Source of the DNA: a virus
Virus record (IMG/VR): IMGVR_UViG_3300008110_000418
Span: 1 to 57,852 of that record
Reading direction: 5' to 3' (one strand)
Length of the DNA stretch: 57,852 nucleotides
Both the position numbers and the translations under genes were made by a program. A model generated the notes under the pieces. The model had not been told where the DNA came from and ran no database searches. It was given only the letters and a program-made list of their open reading frames with translations. Shown one piece after another: positions 27,343-36,576 of this stretch; the first letter of the stretch is position 1; every line of letters begins with the position of its first letter.

Positions 27343-27646
27343 AAGTCTTGGTATGGTTGCGCTTGAATACTAATAGAGGAATGCGGCCTTCTTTGCAATT
27401 AGATTCGCATTGTTTTATTGAAGCCCACACATTCATCTTTTCTTGGTTCTTGCATTCAATATCAAAAGGTATTAGCTTGCGTGCAGCTGGTGATAATTTA
27501 ATATCACTTCCACTTTCTCCCATAATAGCACATTTGATGTCGTCTTCTTCTAATTCTGTATGCAAGGACCGGAATGAATCACGGACATGATCTTGTAATC
27601 GACGGCCTTTGGCCTTTGCAGCACTGGTGGAAATCTTTTTTGGCAT
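27284..27646 (-). CDS. Small PD-(D/E)XK-like nuclease
   Basis: This 120-residue protein starts MPKKISTSAAKAKGRRLQ. It carries GESGSDIKLSPAARKLIPFDIECKNQEKMN: an Asp followed by an E-x-K pair (D51-like, then IECK), the core of PD-(D/E)XK nucleases. The N-terminal basic helix and the KQCESNCKEGRIPLLVFKRN strand fit resolvase-like or VRR-type phage nucleases. A TTG two codons upstream is in frame, but ATG 27646 is preferred. The role in DNA processing is unproven. It lies next to the uvsY/uvsW recombination genes, but on the other strand. Confidence 0.65.
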   Translation of the reverse strand: MPKKISTSAAKAKGRRLQDHVRDSFRSLHTELEEDDIKCAIMGESGSDIKLSPAARKLIPFDIECKNQEKMNVWASIKQCESNCKEGRIPLLVFKRNHTKTYACLEFETLLQLLSSNTIA

Positions 27647-27655
27647 TTCCAAAAC

Positions 27656-27856
27656 TTACACCTTTTTCGGTTCTAATACACCTTTAATTTTTTGACGACG
27701 AAACATTTTACCTTTAAACAAAGCCTTTGGTGCACGAGCATCACCTGGTGCATAATCACCTTTAACACTAATACCAACAGAAGCCGTAGTATTATCTTCG
27801 CCAATAATATTTGCTTTTTGAAGAAGAATGTTATATAGTGTATAAAATTTTGACAT
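27656..27856 (-). CDS. Unknown 66-residue basic protein
   Basis: MSKFYTLYNILLQKANIIGEDN is followed by a Gly/Lys/Arg-rich tail (GDYAPGDARAPKALFKGKMFRRQKIKGV). It has a clear late promoter 6 bases upstream and is divergent from uvsY. The basic C-terminus and late timing suggest a packaged or DNA-associated head protein, but nothing specific is recognised. Confidence 0.6.
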   Translation of the reverse strand: MSKFYTLYNILLQKANIIGEDNTTASVGISVKGDYAPGDARAPKALFKGKMFRRQKIKGVLEPKKV

Positions 27857-27862
27857 TATAAG

Positions 27863-27870
27863 TATTTATG
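27863..27870 (-). promoter_or_regulatory. Late promoter CATAAATA for the 27856 gene
   Basis: On the minus strand, 6 bases before the ATG at 27856. The box overlaps the ATG of uvsY on the other strand. Confidence 0.65.
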
Positions 27871-28263
27871 GATATCATTGAAAAGTACGAAGCAGAAATC
27901 AAAGAAGACGCGCATGTTGATGAATTAAATGTCAAAGATGTTGCAATGAGATTACCAGCCATTAAACACAAATGGGTTTCGCGTCTTATCTATCATAAAA
28001 GACAAGTATCAAAACTTAGCAACGAGTTAGATAATATTGTAGACCTTTCAATGAAAAAATTAAAGCAAATGGGCGACATACAGCTCAGTCCAAAAGCATT
28101 GCAAGCTCGCATTACAACTACAGCAGAGTATAAAAAAATCGAAGAAGACCGAGAATATCATCGTTCGATCGTGGATTACCTTGAACACGTCGAATCAATA
28201 TTCAGATACATGACGAATGACATTAAAAATGTTATTGAAATTATGAAACTTGAAATGACATAA
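27868..28263 (+). CDS. uvsY: Recombination mediator UvsY-like
   Basis: This 131-residue protein resembles T4 UvsY (137 residues), which loads the UvsX recombinase onto gp32-coated single strands. Both are small, helical and charged. Here an acidic N-terminus (MDIIEKYEAEIKED) is followed by KHKWVSRLIYHKRQVSKLSNEL and a C-terminal VESIFRYMTNDIKNVIEIMKLE, the same pattern seen in cyanophage UvsY. The gene precedes uvsW with a TAATG overlap, the order also found in T4 relatives. UvsX is at 46768 and gp32 at 50201. Confidence 0.75.
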   Translation: MDIIEKYEAEIKEDAHVDELNVKDVAMRLPAIKHKWVSRLIYHKRQVSKLSNELDNIVDLSMKKLKQMGDIQLSPKALQARITTTAEYKKIEEDREYHRSIVDYLEHVESIFRYMTNDIKNVIEIMKLEMT

Positions 28264-29729
28264 TGGCTTATTTAAAATTTAAATTCAAAAGAGCACATAA
28301 AGCAATATTAGATTCAGATATCTTAGATATTGTTCGCGAACAATTTTCTGTTGAAGGAACTAATTTTTTTCGCCGAGGTCGAAGATTTGGCGCTGCTAAT
28401 CCACGAACATATGCAATTACACCTTTAGGTGAATTAGATATTTGTTTGATACCGGAAGTTGTCAAACAAATATCTCAAATAGGATTGCCCGTATCAGTCG
28501 AATTAGACGATCTTTGCAGGAGAAGTCTTAAACCTGTATTGAATTTCAAAGGCTCAACTGCAATGGAGTTTAGTGAATTTCAGTTAAGACCTTATCAAAA
28601 AGAAGCGGTTGAAGTTTCAATACCAAAAGGCAGAGGTATAATCGTTTTACCTACTGCTACAGGTAAAACTTTAACAATGGCATCTTTGATTAAAACTATT
28701 TTATCTGAAAATGAATTTGACAGTAAGCATGTTCTTGTTGTAGTTCCTGATATCGGATTAGTCAATCAGACATATGCCGACTTTGTTAAATACGGGCTGG
28801 AATATTCATGCAGCAAATGGTCTGGTAGTTTTGATTTTGATAAAAACAGCAAAATCATTGTATGCAACCAGGCAATTTTAAGATCAGAGAGCCAATCAAG
28901 TATCACAGAATATCTTTCTAAGAATACAGGATTGCTCTTAATAGATGAAGTGCATACAATTAAAAGAGGTAATACATCTACAAAGTTATTGAGTAAATTT
29001 CAAACACTTCATCGATTTGGATTCACAGGCACATTACCAGAAAGTCCTCTCGACTTATGGGCATTGTTCGGTACTGTTGGTAGTGTGCTTACTAAAATTG
29101 AATCGAGAACAATGAGAGATGAAGAATGGATTGCAGATGCAATTGCCAAGATTATTCTGATTAAGCATCGAGAGCCTCCACATATCGTAGTTGATATTAA
29201 AGACCCAAATAAAGCTTATCTTGAAGAAATCGAATGGCTAGTTCAAAATAAATTCCGCAATAGTATTATTTGTAATTTTGCCAATAAACTAAGCAAAAAT
29301 AGTCTGCTATTAGTTAATCGAAAAGAGCATGGTAAACAATTATTGGAGATAGCAAAAGAAATGGACCCAACAGGCCAAAAAGAAATACATTTCATTGAAG
29401 GAGAAGTCGAAGTAGAGGATCGTGAAAAGGTTCAAAAAATGATGGAAGAAAGAGATAATATTATCTGTATAGCTATGTCATCTATTTTTAGCACAGGTAT
29501 TAGTATTAACAATTTGCATTATGTATTTTTTTGTTCAGGTGGTAAATCTCGAGTAAGAATCATTCAATCAATTGGACGTGGCAGTCGATTGCATCACAGT
29601 AAAAATAAAATGGTTTTATTTGATTTTGCAGATAATACCAGATATAGTTTTAAGCATCTGCAACGCAGAATAGAATTATATACACAAGAAAAAATTTCAT
29701 ATGAAACCATCGAAATCAGCGAAAAATGA
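28263..29729 (+). CDS. uvsW: UvsW-like superfamily 2 helicase
   Basis: UvsW unwinds branched DNA and RNA-DNA hybrids, and in T4 switches origin use late in infection. This 488-residue protein has the T4-like N-terminal domain, the Q-like motif FQLRPYQKEAV at 106-115, Walker A at 131-138 (TATGKTLT), DEVH at 228-231, motif III FTGTL at about 251 and motif VI QSIGRGSRLH near 438-447. The length is close to T4 UvsW (503). The start overlaps the uvsY stop, and the end overlaps gp55 by 29 bases. Confidence 0.93.
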   Translation: MAYLKFKFKRAHKAILDSDILDIVREQFSVEGTNFFRRGRRFGAANPRTYAITPLGELDICLIPEVVKQISQIGLPVSVELDDLCRRSLKPVLNFKGSTAMEFSEFQLRPYQKEAVEVSIPKGRGIIVLPTATGKTLTMASLIKTILSENEFDSKHVLVVVPDIGLVNQTYADFVKYGLEYSCSKWSGSFDFDKNSKIIVCNQAILRSESQSSITEYLSKNTGLLLIDEVHTIKRGNTSTKLLSKFQTLHRFGFTGTLPESPLDLWALFGTVGSVLTKIESRTMRDEEWIADAIAKIILIKHREPPHIVVDIKDPNKAYLEEIEWLVQNKFRNSIICNFANKLSKNSLLLVNRKEHGKQLLEIAKEMDPTGQKEIHFIEGEVEVEDREKVQKMMEERDNIICIAMSSIFSTGISINNLHYVFFCSGGKSRVRIIQSIGRGSRLHHSKNKMVLFDFADNTRYSFKHLQRRIELYTQEKISYETIEISEK

Positions 29730-30255
29730 GGTCCCGAAAAAAGGACCTAAAAAAAATAAAGAGTATTATGTGAAGCCAGAAGAGTTTCATGACGCAATAG
29801 TAAATTATTATGCAAGTAATACTGATGTAATTCCACATGAACTTGGTGATATGGTACAGAAGATTGCAAATAAAATTGGCTTCTTGCCAAACTTTAAAGA
29901 TTATTCATATAAAGAAGAGATGATTGGTGATGCTGTTGTGAGAATGATTACTGCACTTTCAAAAAAGAAATATGATATTTCAATTGGAAATCCATTCAGC
30001 TATTTTACAAAAATTGCAATCAATACGTTTATCGGTCGTATTAAAAAAGAAAAGCAAAATCAAAACACACTCAAAGAGTATCGTGATGAGCTGTATGCTA
30101 ATTTAGCCAACGACGAAGCTTGGTATCAGACACGCAGACAACAAAATGCAGAAAATGAATGGTGTGATTATCATCATTCATACCACACAGAAAGCTTCTA
30201 TAATGACGATAATCAAGAAGAGGATACGTTAAAAACGATTGATGATGAAATTTAA
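29701..30255 (+). CDS. Late-transcription sigma factor gp55-like
   Basis: This 184-residue protein matches T4 gp55 (185 residues), the sigma-like factor that directs host RNA polymerase to TATAAATA promoters. Family features are DYSYKEEMIGDAVVRMITALSKK, then NPFSYFTKIAINTFIGRIKKEKQ, equivalent to T4 NPFAYFTMITWHAFIRRIKKEK. The N-terminus is basic and the C-terminus acidic (NQEEDTLKTIDDEI); I do not see the hydrophobic clamp-binding tail typical of T4 gp55. Its presence explains the many late boxes in the window. It overlaps uvsW and gp47. Confidence 0.92.
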   Translation: MKPSKSAKNEVPKKGPKKNKEYYVKPEEFHDAIVNYYASNTDVIPHELGDMVQKIANKIGFLPNFKDYSYKEEMIGDAVVRMITALSKKKYDISIGNPFSYFTKIAINTFIGRIKKEKQNQNTLKEYRDELYANLANDEAWYQTRRQQNAENEWCDYHHSYHTESFYNDDNQEEDTLKTIDDEI

Positions 30256-31282
30256 TAACAATCAAATTGGTGTAATTGCTGATTTACATTTAGGTGTATA
30301 TCGTGATAGTGAATTATGGCATACCCTTGCGTTGGATTTTGCTAGATGGATGTCAAAGATATACAAAACAGTAGGCATTCAAGATATTGTTATTAGCGGT
30401 GATATTTTTCATAATCGCAGAGAAGTGTGTGTAAATACAATGCACACCGCATCTGAGTTTTTTAAGATACTCAAAGATTTTAATATCATATTGGTAACAG
30501 GAAATCATGACGCATACTATAGAGATAGAGCGGATGTCAATTCATTGAACATCCTTACTGGTTGGGAAAATATTCACGTTGTCTCTGAAGTAGAAACAAT
30601 TGAATATTGCAATAAAAAAATAACATTTGTGCCATGGGCGGCTGATACGAATGTTATTCCTCAATGTGATATTATGTTTGGTCATTTTGAAATTGCAAGC
30701 TTTTCAATTGCAAGAGATCAAGTATGTCAACATGGAGAATCTGCAACTAAATTGATTGACATTGCACCACTAGTAATCACAGGACATTTTCATATGTCAG
30801 AAATACGACAATATAAAAATGGCAAAATTGTTTATGTAGGATCTCCAATGGAACTTAGCTGGGGTGAAGCATATACAAAAAAATATATTTGGGTATTAGA
30901 TATTGAACAAAGCCAGATGAGAGCAATTGAGAATAATATATCACCGAAGCATTTAATCTTCAAGAGTTCTCAAGTCCGCAACAATCTCACGGAATATCGC
31001 GAACAAATCGCGAACAACTTTATCCGAATTCAAATTGATGAAGAGCTGCCGGTTTCTGATATCGAAACCCTACAAACAAATTTAGCAACGTTAAAGCCTA
31101 TTGAATTTAATTTTGAATATCAAGAGTCTGGTCGTGTAAATTTAGATCACATTAATGATGATTTCGATCCAATTGACATTGAAAAAACATTTAGTGAAAT
31201 AGTAGACAAGTTATCAGAACCAGCACATAAGAAGCAAAGAATATTACAAACATTGGTTGACATATACCACCAAGCCAATTAA
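30242..31282 (+). CDS. Recombination nuclease subunit gp47 (Mre11-like)
   Basis: gp47 with gp46 forms the Mre11/Rad50-type complex that resects DNA ends for recombination-dependent replication. This 346-residue protein has the metallophosphoesterase signature: IADLHLG near the start, IVISGDIFHNRRE, LVTGNHDAYY, then GHFEIAS and VITGHFHMSE. The length is near T4 gp47 (339). ATG 30242 or 30245 are both possible; a TTG at 30239 is unlikely. It overlaps the gp55 gene by 14 bases. The partner gp46 lies 6 kb downstream, separated by the glycosyltransferase island. Confidence 0.93.
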   Translation: MMKFNNNQIGVIADLHLGVYRDSELWHTLALDFARWMSKIYKTVGIQDIVISGDIFHNRREVCVNTMHTASEFFKILKDFNIILVTGNHDAYYRDRADVNSLNILTGWENIHVVSEVETIEYCNKKITFVPWAADTNVIPQCDIMFGHFEIASFSIARDQVCQHGESATKLIDIAPLVITGHFHMSEIRQYKNGKIVYVGSPMELSWGEAYTKKYIWVLDIEQSQMRAIENNISPKHLIFKSSQVRNNLTEYREQIANNFIRIQIDEELPVSDIETLQTNLATLKPIEFNFEYQESGRVNLDHINDDFDPIDIEKTFSEIVDKLSEPAHKKQRILQTLVDIYHQAN

Positions 31283-31291
31283 AATTATATT

Positions 31292-31570
31292 ATGAAACCA
31301 GAATTAATTACACCAGATCAATTAGAAGTAAACTCCGATACTAGTGAGGCCTCATTCGGGTGTGCACTAGATTTAATGGCAAAAGATGCAGACGCAAAAT
31401 CTATTAATGAAATTAAAATCAAAGACGAAAGAATCGATGCGAATGTTTTTCTATCTTTAGAAATGGATGGTCTTGTTCCTTCTCATGAAGACATAGAATC
31501 ATCTATGCTATCGGCAGAGGATCTTGTGAATATGATTCGTGAAATCGAAAAACACCAATCATCGACATAA
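31292..31570 (+). CDS. Small acidic protein, unknown
   Basis: This 92-residue protein (MKPELITPDQLEVNSDTSE) is strongly acidic, with a C-terminal helix EDLVNMIREIEKH. It lies 9 bases after gp47 and 3 bases before another small acidic gene. No motif is recognised. The acidic, helical nature would suit a DNA mimic or a protein-binding adaptor, but there is no direct support. Confidence 0.6.
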   Translation: MKPELITPDQLEVNSDTSEASFGCALDLMAKDADAKSINEIKIKDERIDANVFLSLEMDGLVPSHEDIESSMLSAEDLVNMIREIEKHQSST

Positions 31571-31573
31571 AAT

Positions 31574-31837
31574 ATGAATACAAATTTATTACAAACAGAC
31601 ACTGATGATATTAAGAAACAATCATCTGATGCGTTGTTGAAATCTTTTGAAAATGATCCAGACAATATAAACATATCAAATCTCTATACACCACAAGAGT
31701 CAATCGACTTGCGGGATCTTTTTAATGCTTTATCTCCTTATAAAACACAGACCAACCATGTACCAACATCGGACTTTGATGACATTATGAAAAGCATTGA
31801 TGATGATATAAAAAGCAGAATGAATGATGAAGGTTGA
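31574..31837 (+). CDS. Small acidic protein, unknown
   Basis: This 87-residue acidic protein (MNTNLLQTDTDDIKKQSSD) has many Asp and Ser and ends with FDDIMKSIDDDIKSRMNDEG. It is adjacent to and similar in character to the preceding 92-residue gene, but I see no clear sequence repeat between them. Nothing is recognised. It ends 6 bases before the glycosyltransferase island. Confidence 0.6.
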   Translation: MNTNLLQTDTDDIKKQSSDALLKSFENDPDNINISNLYTPQESIDLRDLFNALSPYKTQTNHVPTSDFDDIMKSIDDDIKSRMNDEG

Positions 31838-31843
31838 TCAATT

Positions 31844-32629
31844 ATGAAAATAGGAATAGGAATCATTACATGCAATCGTCCAGAGTTTTTAAAAAAATTA
31901 TGGGCAACTATACCAGACTATATCGATGATATAGCCATCGTCAATGATGGGAATAAAATCGATAATATAGAAGGTGCGTACATTATAAACAATACCCAAA
32001 AGTTACAAGTTGGTGGGTCAAAGAATGTGGCGATGAAATATCTTTTAAATCAAGGATGTGATTATATATTCACACTTGAAGATGATATTTTAATCGAAGA
32101 TCCTACTGTATTTTTACAATACATCGAAGCATACAAATCTACAGGTATTTGTCATTTTAATTTTGGGTTTTCAAATCTCGAAAATTTAGATGCATCTTTG
32201 CAACCTGTTTATAAAAAAGTCATTGAATATCCAAACGGTACAAAAATTGTATTAACACCTAATGTATTAGGAGCATTCACCTTTTACACAAGAAATGCAT
32301 TAATGGAAATAGGATTACATAATCGTATTTTTAATAAAGGCCATGGCGATCATCCAGAATTGACATATAGAGCATATAAGTATGGCTATACAACTCCATT
32401 TTGGTGGTTTGCGGATATTTACAATAGTTGGAATATGATTAAAAATCAATCAAATATGTCATCTGATAGCACAATCAGAAATAACAATTTTTGGGAATCA
32501 TTTAACGAGGCGAACGATGCATTCAAACAATTGCATGGGTATAAAATGACAGAGGTTCCGGATATCGGTGAAGAAAAAGTATATGAAATCCTTAAACAAT
32601 TAAAAAAGAAAAATGGCCATGAAAGATAA
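31844..32629 (+). CDS. Glycosyltransferase, GT2-like (island gene 1)
   Basis: This 261-residue GT-A enzyme begins KIGIGIITCNRPEFLKKL, with AIVNDGN at about 35, GGSKNVAMKYLLNQGCDYIFTLEDDILIED (nucleotide-binding E-D-D motif at about 80) and a C-terminal HGDHPELTYRAYKYG region in the place of the catalytic base. It is one of the few genes here with a plausible Shine-Dalgarno (GAAGG) upstream. The next gene overlaps it by 17 bases and is a clear structural relative. The acceptor may be a surface glycan, a virion protein or DNA. Confidence 0.8.
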   Translation: MKIGIGIITCNRPEFLKKLWATIPDYIDDIAIVNDGNKIDNIEGAYIINNTQKLQVGGSKNVAMKYLLNQGCDYIFTLEDDILIEDPTVFLQYIEAYKSTGICHFNFGFSNLENLDASLQPVYKKVIEYPNGTKIVLTPNVLGAFTFYTRNALMEIGLHNRIFNKGHGDHPELTYRAYKYGYTTPFWWFADIYNSWNMIKNQSNMSSDSTIRNNNFWESFNEANDAFKQLHGYKMTEVPDIGEEKVYEILKQLKKKNGHER

Positions 32630-33401
32630 AATAGGAGTCGGAATTACAACATACAATGCAGAATCATATTACAAAATACTATATGATTCTTTACCTCTTG
32701 ATCATATTGATTGTTTAGTTACTGTAAATGGAGGTGACAAATATTCAAACAATTACTCAGGGCATTGGATCCAGCATACCCAAAATAAATTTCCGTCAGT
32801 GTGCAGGAATGAATGTGTAAAATATTTACTTGATCAAAATTGTGAACATATCTTCATTATTGAAGATGATATGATTATTTTAAAATCCAATATATTCAAC
32901 GAATACATTAACGCTTCAAAAGAATCAGGTCTAAAATATTTGTGTTTTGTAAGTACTAGCCCAGGAGCAGGAAGTCCTCACAACAGAACACCAAAAACAA
33001 TAATTGACTATCCAAATAATAGAAGAATTGCATTTTATCAAAATATGTGCAATGAATTTACATATCATCATAAGACTGCATTTTTAAACACAGGATGGTA
33101 TGACGAAAATATGCGTGATGGTTTTGATGTTGACATGGCATATCGTGAATCTAAAAACAAGCACAGTTCATTATTTTGGTATTTTGCAGACATTATAAAT
33201 TCAGACGAATATATCATGAATAATCCAAACGCAACAAGTCGCCTACAAACAGAACGACCTGATGGCAGTAGAGCAGATATCATAGATAAAATATGGGAAT
33301 ATTTTTACTCCAAACACCAAATATTAGTTAATGATATCCCTCATCCAAGTTTAGATGATTTGAAAATCAAACTCAAACAAATATATGAATCAAAAAATTG
33401 A
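32613..33401 (+). CDS. Glycosyltransferase, GT2-like (island gene 2)
   Basis: This 262-residue protein is organised like its upstream neighbour: KIGVGITTYNAESYYKIL, DCLVTVNGGD, VCRNECVKYLLDQNCEHIFIIEDDMIIL (E-D-D), then a Trp/Tyr-rich C-terminal half with DGFDVDMAYRESK. The same strand-helix order and spacing suggest duplication followed by divergence. It overlaps both neighbours by 17 bases. ATG 32613 or 32619 are both usable. Confidence 0.8.
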   Translation: MAMKDKIGVGITTYNAESYYKILYDSLPLDHIDCLVTVNGGDKYSNNYSGHWIQHTQNKFPSVCRNECVKYLLDQNCEHIFIIEDDMIILKSNIFNEYINASKESGLKYLCFVSTSPGAGSPHNRTPKTIIDYPNNRRIAFYQNMCNEFTYHHKTAFLNTGWYDENMRDGFDVDMAYRESKNKHSSLFWYFADIINSDEYIMNNPNATSRLQTERPDGSRADIIDKIWEYFYSKHQILVNDIPHPSLDDLKIKLKQIYESKN

Positions 33402-34179
33402 CGTTTTTCTGCCAGTCGCACCAAAAGATCTTTTTAGATCAAGATTGGTTATTAAATATTTAACCAGGCATGTCAATAACATTAATAATATCCATATATG
33501 CACACCTACACCAGTGTTGCCTATATTTGAAAAAAATGAATTAGAGTATAATATTCAATATCATTTGGATAGTGAAATATTACCATATGTTGTGCCTCAA
33601 AAATGGAAATTTAGGCCTAATTGGATTCTACAACAATTTTTAAAGCTTTTTCAAGATGTAACGAATACAGACTATTACATAACAATTGACAGCGATGTAA
33701 TTGTTACTAATCAATTAAATTTTTTCGAAAACACAAATCCGATATGGTATTATGGCGAGGACCAATGTGAATCACAGTATTTTAATTTTAACAAATCAAT
33801 GTTTAATTTACCTCGAAAGGCTTCTCATACATACATAGGAGATATTGGGTTCTTTAATAAAAATATTGTCAAACATTTAATAGAATATTCTGGACTAACC
33901 AAAGAACAAATCATCGAACAAAGCTACAATATAATTACAAATACTTGTCATCTATCTGAGTTTGAATTGTACGGTAATTTTATCGAAACATTTTATCCTG
34001 ATTTATATATTACAAAACGGTTAAAGGCTCTTAAAAATGGAAAATTTCAATTCAATCCATATGAAACTAATTGGAATCTTGAGGAAACGTTACAATTAAT
34101 ACAAAAAGGAACAATCGAAAAATATGATGTTGTTAACATGCATTCTTGGTGCATAAATTCACATTCTTGGTTAAAATGA
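33385..34179 (+). CDS. Glycosyltransferase-like, DUF6492 type (island gene 3)
   Basis: This 264-residue protein begins MNQKIDVFLPVAPKDL. It has QQFLKLFQDVTNTDYYITIDSDVIVTN (D-S-D as metal-binding DxD at about 112), HTYIGDIGFFNKN and HLSEFELYGNFIETFYP, the pattern of the DUF6492 glycosyltransferase-like family. It is coupled to both neighbours by short overlaps (17 bases and ATGA). A sugar-transfer role is likely; donor and acceptor are unknown. Confidence 0.7.
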   Translation: MNQKIDVFLPVAPKDLFRSRLVIKYLTRHVNNINNIHICTPTPVLPIFEKNELEYNIQYHLDSEILPYVVPQKWKFRPNWILQQFLKLFQDVTNTDYYITIDSDVIVTNQLNFFENTNPIWYYGEDQCESQYFNFNKSMFNLPRKASHTYIGDIGFFNKNIVKHLIEYSGLTKEQIIEQSYNIITNTCHLSEFELYGNFIETFYPDLYITKRLKALKNGKFQFNPYETNWNLEETLQLIQKGTIEKYDVVNMHSWCINSHSWLK

Positions 34180-35054
34180 AAGCAATATTAATACATTTAT
34201 CTCCTCATAATTTGCCAATTAATGGCCAAATGATATGCGATAAATACGTATACAACACTCTGCCTTCTTATGCTAATATATGTGTAAACCAATGTACGAA
34301 ATATTTTCATGATCCTGTTGTAATTGATAATCAATATGTCATTGAACACATGAGAGATGATATTAAAAATCTTTATGATATTTGTCTTATAAAATATCCA
34401 ACACAATCATCAAATGCCTTTTGGTTTACAACAATGGCAAGATTATTTGTTTTATATCATTATTGTAAACATAATAGTATAAATGAGTTCATTCATTTAG
34501 AATATGACAACTTAATATATTCAGAGATGAATGAACTTAAAAAATTAAAACCATCGTTATATTTTACAAGCGTTGGTCCCTATATCGGATCTGCTGGATT
34601 TGTGTATTGTAATTCTTTATCACATTTAGAAAAATTTATTGTTCACCTAACAAAATTGATAAACACAGGAGAACAAATACTGTACAATGATAATATTGTT
34701 CCTCATTTCTTACCAGTTTCTGAAATGGTCATGATAGATTTGATCTATAGAGGAACACAAAATGTAATAGAGTATCTACCAACATTACCGCTGGGAGTAG
34801 GAAGTAATCATTTTAATGAGTTAGGAATACTGTTTGATGGTGCTTCATACGGCCAATACATAGGAGGTACAAATAACGGGCATAGCAAAGGATTCTGCGA
34901 CCCCAATCATTATGTGGGCCAAAATATTTCAAATAACACAATAAATGTTTTATTTCAAAATAAAAAACCATATACATCATATAACGGCAAATTAATTCCA
35001 ATCGTTAATTTGCACATTCACAGTAAACAACTAGAACTATATTCTAATGAATAA
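34176..35054 (+). CDS. Probable glycosyltransferase-like protein (island gene 4)
   Basis: This 292-residue protein starts MKAILIHLSPHNLP. FWFTTMARLFVLYHYCKHNSINEFIHLEYDNLIYSE has the helix plus E-Y-D-N motif seen at the donor site of some GT-A proteins, and it is followed by FTSVGPYIGSAGFVYCN. Catalytic residues cannot be fixed. The start at 34176 overlaps the previous stop (ATGA); a start at 34146 would extend further into the upstream gene. The assignment rests on the local motif plus its setting in the island. Confidence 0.55.
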   Translation: MKAILIHLSPHNLPINGQMICDKYVYNTLPSYANICVNQCTKYFHDPVVIDNQYVIEHMRDDIKNLYDICLIKYPTQSSNAFWFTTMARLFVLYHYCKHNSINEFIHLEYDNLIYSEMNELKKLKPSLYFTSVGPYIGSAGFVYCNSLSHLEKFIVHLTKLINTGEQILYNDNIVPHFLPVSEMVMIDLIYRGTQNVIEYLPTLPLGVGSNHFNELGILFDGASYGQYIGGTNNGHSKGFCDPNHYVGQNISNNTINVLFQNKKPYTSYNGKLIPIVNLHIHSKQLELYSNE

Positions 35055-35820
35055 TACTTTTATCACGGGTAATAAATTTAAATCTCTATGCGATGATTAT
35101 GTTGACATAGACAAACATTATATTGATATTTCAAAAAAACCAAAAACAATATTTGTAAAGACCGACTATATTCCTGCATTTTACAAAAAAATAATGCCAC
35201 TAATAGATTATAATTTTAGCTTAGTTACACATAATTCCGATCTACATATCAACGAAAGATATTCGGTAATATATGAGGATAAACGAATAATTAATTGGTA
35301 CGCTATGAATTGCGAAATAATTCATCCAAAGCTTAAACCAATACCAATAGGAATTGCAAATGAAATATGGGAACACGGAAATGTCGATATTTTAAATGAA
35401 ATCATAGAAAAAGAAATATCACATGACAATCTTTGCTATAGCAATTTTGATATATCTACTAACCCAAACAAACGCAAACATGTATACGACATCATACAAA
35501 GTAAATCATTTATTGATTGTGAAACAAAAAAATTACCCTTCAAAGAATATTTGACAAAATTAAAAAGCTATAAGTATGTAATATCACCACCGGGTAATGG
35601 AGTAGATTGTCATCGAATATGGGAATCAATTTACCTTGGTGTTATACCTATCGTAGAAAACCACGCCGCATTGAGAGAATTTAAAGATTTGCCTATATTG
35701 TTTGTCGATTCGTTTTCGGATATAAATGAACAAATGTTGAATCATCTATATTTAAAAATCAAATATAGAGACAAACACAAAGTAAATATGTTAAGTGATT
35801 ATAACAAAAACTTACTATAA
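35047..35820 (+). CDS. Exostosin/GT47-like glycosyltransferase (island gene 5)
   Basis: This 257-residue protein has a C-terminal half with LTKLKSYKYVISPPGNGVDCHRIWESIYLGVIPIVE, the GT-B nucleotide-sugar pocket typical of exostosin-like enzymes (S-P-x-G-x-G, D-x-H-R-x-W-E). The N-terminal part includes PIPIGIANEIWEHGN. It overlaps island gene 4 by 8 bases. A 123-base gap without a reading frame I would call follows, ending in a late promoter. Confidence 0.75.
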   Translation: MNNTFITGNKFKSLCDDYVDIDKHYIDISKKPKTIFVKTDYIPAFYKKIMPLIDYNFSLVTHNSDLHINERYSVIYEDKRIINWYAMNCEIIHPKLKPIPIGIANEIWEHGNVDILNEIIEKEISHDNLCYSNFDISTNPNKRKHVYDIIQSKSFIDCETKKLPFKEYLTKLKSYKYVISPPGNGVDCHRIWESIYLGVIPIVENHAALREFKDLPILFVDSFSDINEQMLNHLYLKIKYRDKHKVNMLSDYNKNLL

Positions 35821-35929
35821 TGCGCAACATTTTTTTACCACAATATAGGATAAGATTGTTTGCATGTCGAGGAATTAACTCACTTCTCACTAGCTACTAA
35901 ATCTTTTGGTTGCATAAAAAAAATACCTA

Positions 35930-35937
35930 GATAAATA
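35930..35937 (+). promoter_or_regulatory. Late promoter GATAAATA for methyltransferase gene
   Basis: The box is 6 bases before the ATG at 35944, at the end of a 123-base gap. Confidence 0.7.
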
Positions 35938-35943
35938 TAAGGC

Positions 35944-36537
35944 ATGATACCACATTTGATTAACGAAACACTAAATGGAACTGGTGATTCTTCACAGCAC
36001 ACAATGGCACTTTTCGGCTTAGCACTGACTTTAAAAGCAAAAAATATTTTAGAATTAGGAGTTAGAGCAGGGCTTACTACATTGCCTTTATTACACTCAA
36101 CATTATACACAGGAGGACACCTGACAAGTATTGATATCGAAGAAAATGCAGCAATAAGACAACTGCATAATAATAACTCAAGTAATTGGGATTATATTAT
36201 TTCAGAAGCACAACACTATTTAAAAAATTTACCACAAGATAAAATTTTTGATTTAGTTTTAATTGATGATTGGCATGATGGTGATCATCTTTTTGAAGAA
36301 ATAAAATTAATCGAGCCCCATATTACACCATCGTCATTAATTTTAATACATGATTGTATGTGTTATAATACACAGCCATCATATCATGTATACCTTGATA
36401 AAGAAGGTGAATTTGCAAATGGAGGTCCTTATGGTGCCGTGCAAAGATTGGATCGTGAAATATGGGAATATTCTACAATTCCTGTTAATAATGGCATGAC
36501 AATTTTAAGAAAGCTTGACAAAACTTTAATTTTTTAA
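35944..36537 (+). CDS. Class I SAM-dependent methyltransferase-like
   Basis: This 197-residue protein has the Rossmann SAM site ILELGVRAGLTTLPLL at about 37-52, then LTSIDIEE (acidic ribose-binding residue) and FDLVLIDDWHDGDHLFEEI, with late SLILIHDCM and GAVQRLDR. This resembles the Methyltransf_24-type enzymes often encoded beside glycosyltransferases. The substrate, whether a sugar chain or another small molecule, is unknown. The late promoter suggests action on virion or surface components rather than early DNA work. Confidence 0.75.
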   Translation: MIPHLINETLNGTGDSSQHTMALFGLALTLKAKNILELGVRAGLTTLPLLHSTLYTGGHLTSIDIEENAAIRQLHNNNSSNWDYIISEAQHYLKNLPQDKIFDLVLIDDWHDGDHLFEEIKLIEPHITPSSLILIHDCMCYNTQPSYHVYLDKEGEFANGGPYGAVQRLDREIWEYSTIPVNNGMTILRKLDKTLIF

Positions 36538-36576
36538 TTTATAAAATAAATTAAAAAATGCATAAAATTATTTCCG

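Noticed and set aside
27857-27864. TATAAGTA just before the uvsY ATG on the plus strand
   Set aside because: Only 3 bases from the ATG and not the consensus box; the start point would fall inside the codon, and uvsY should be early.
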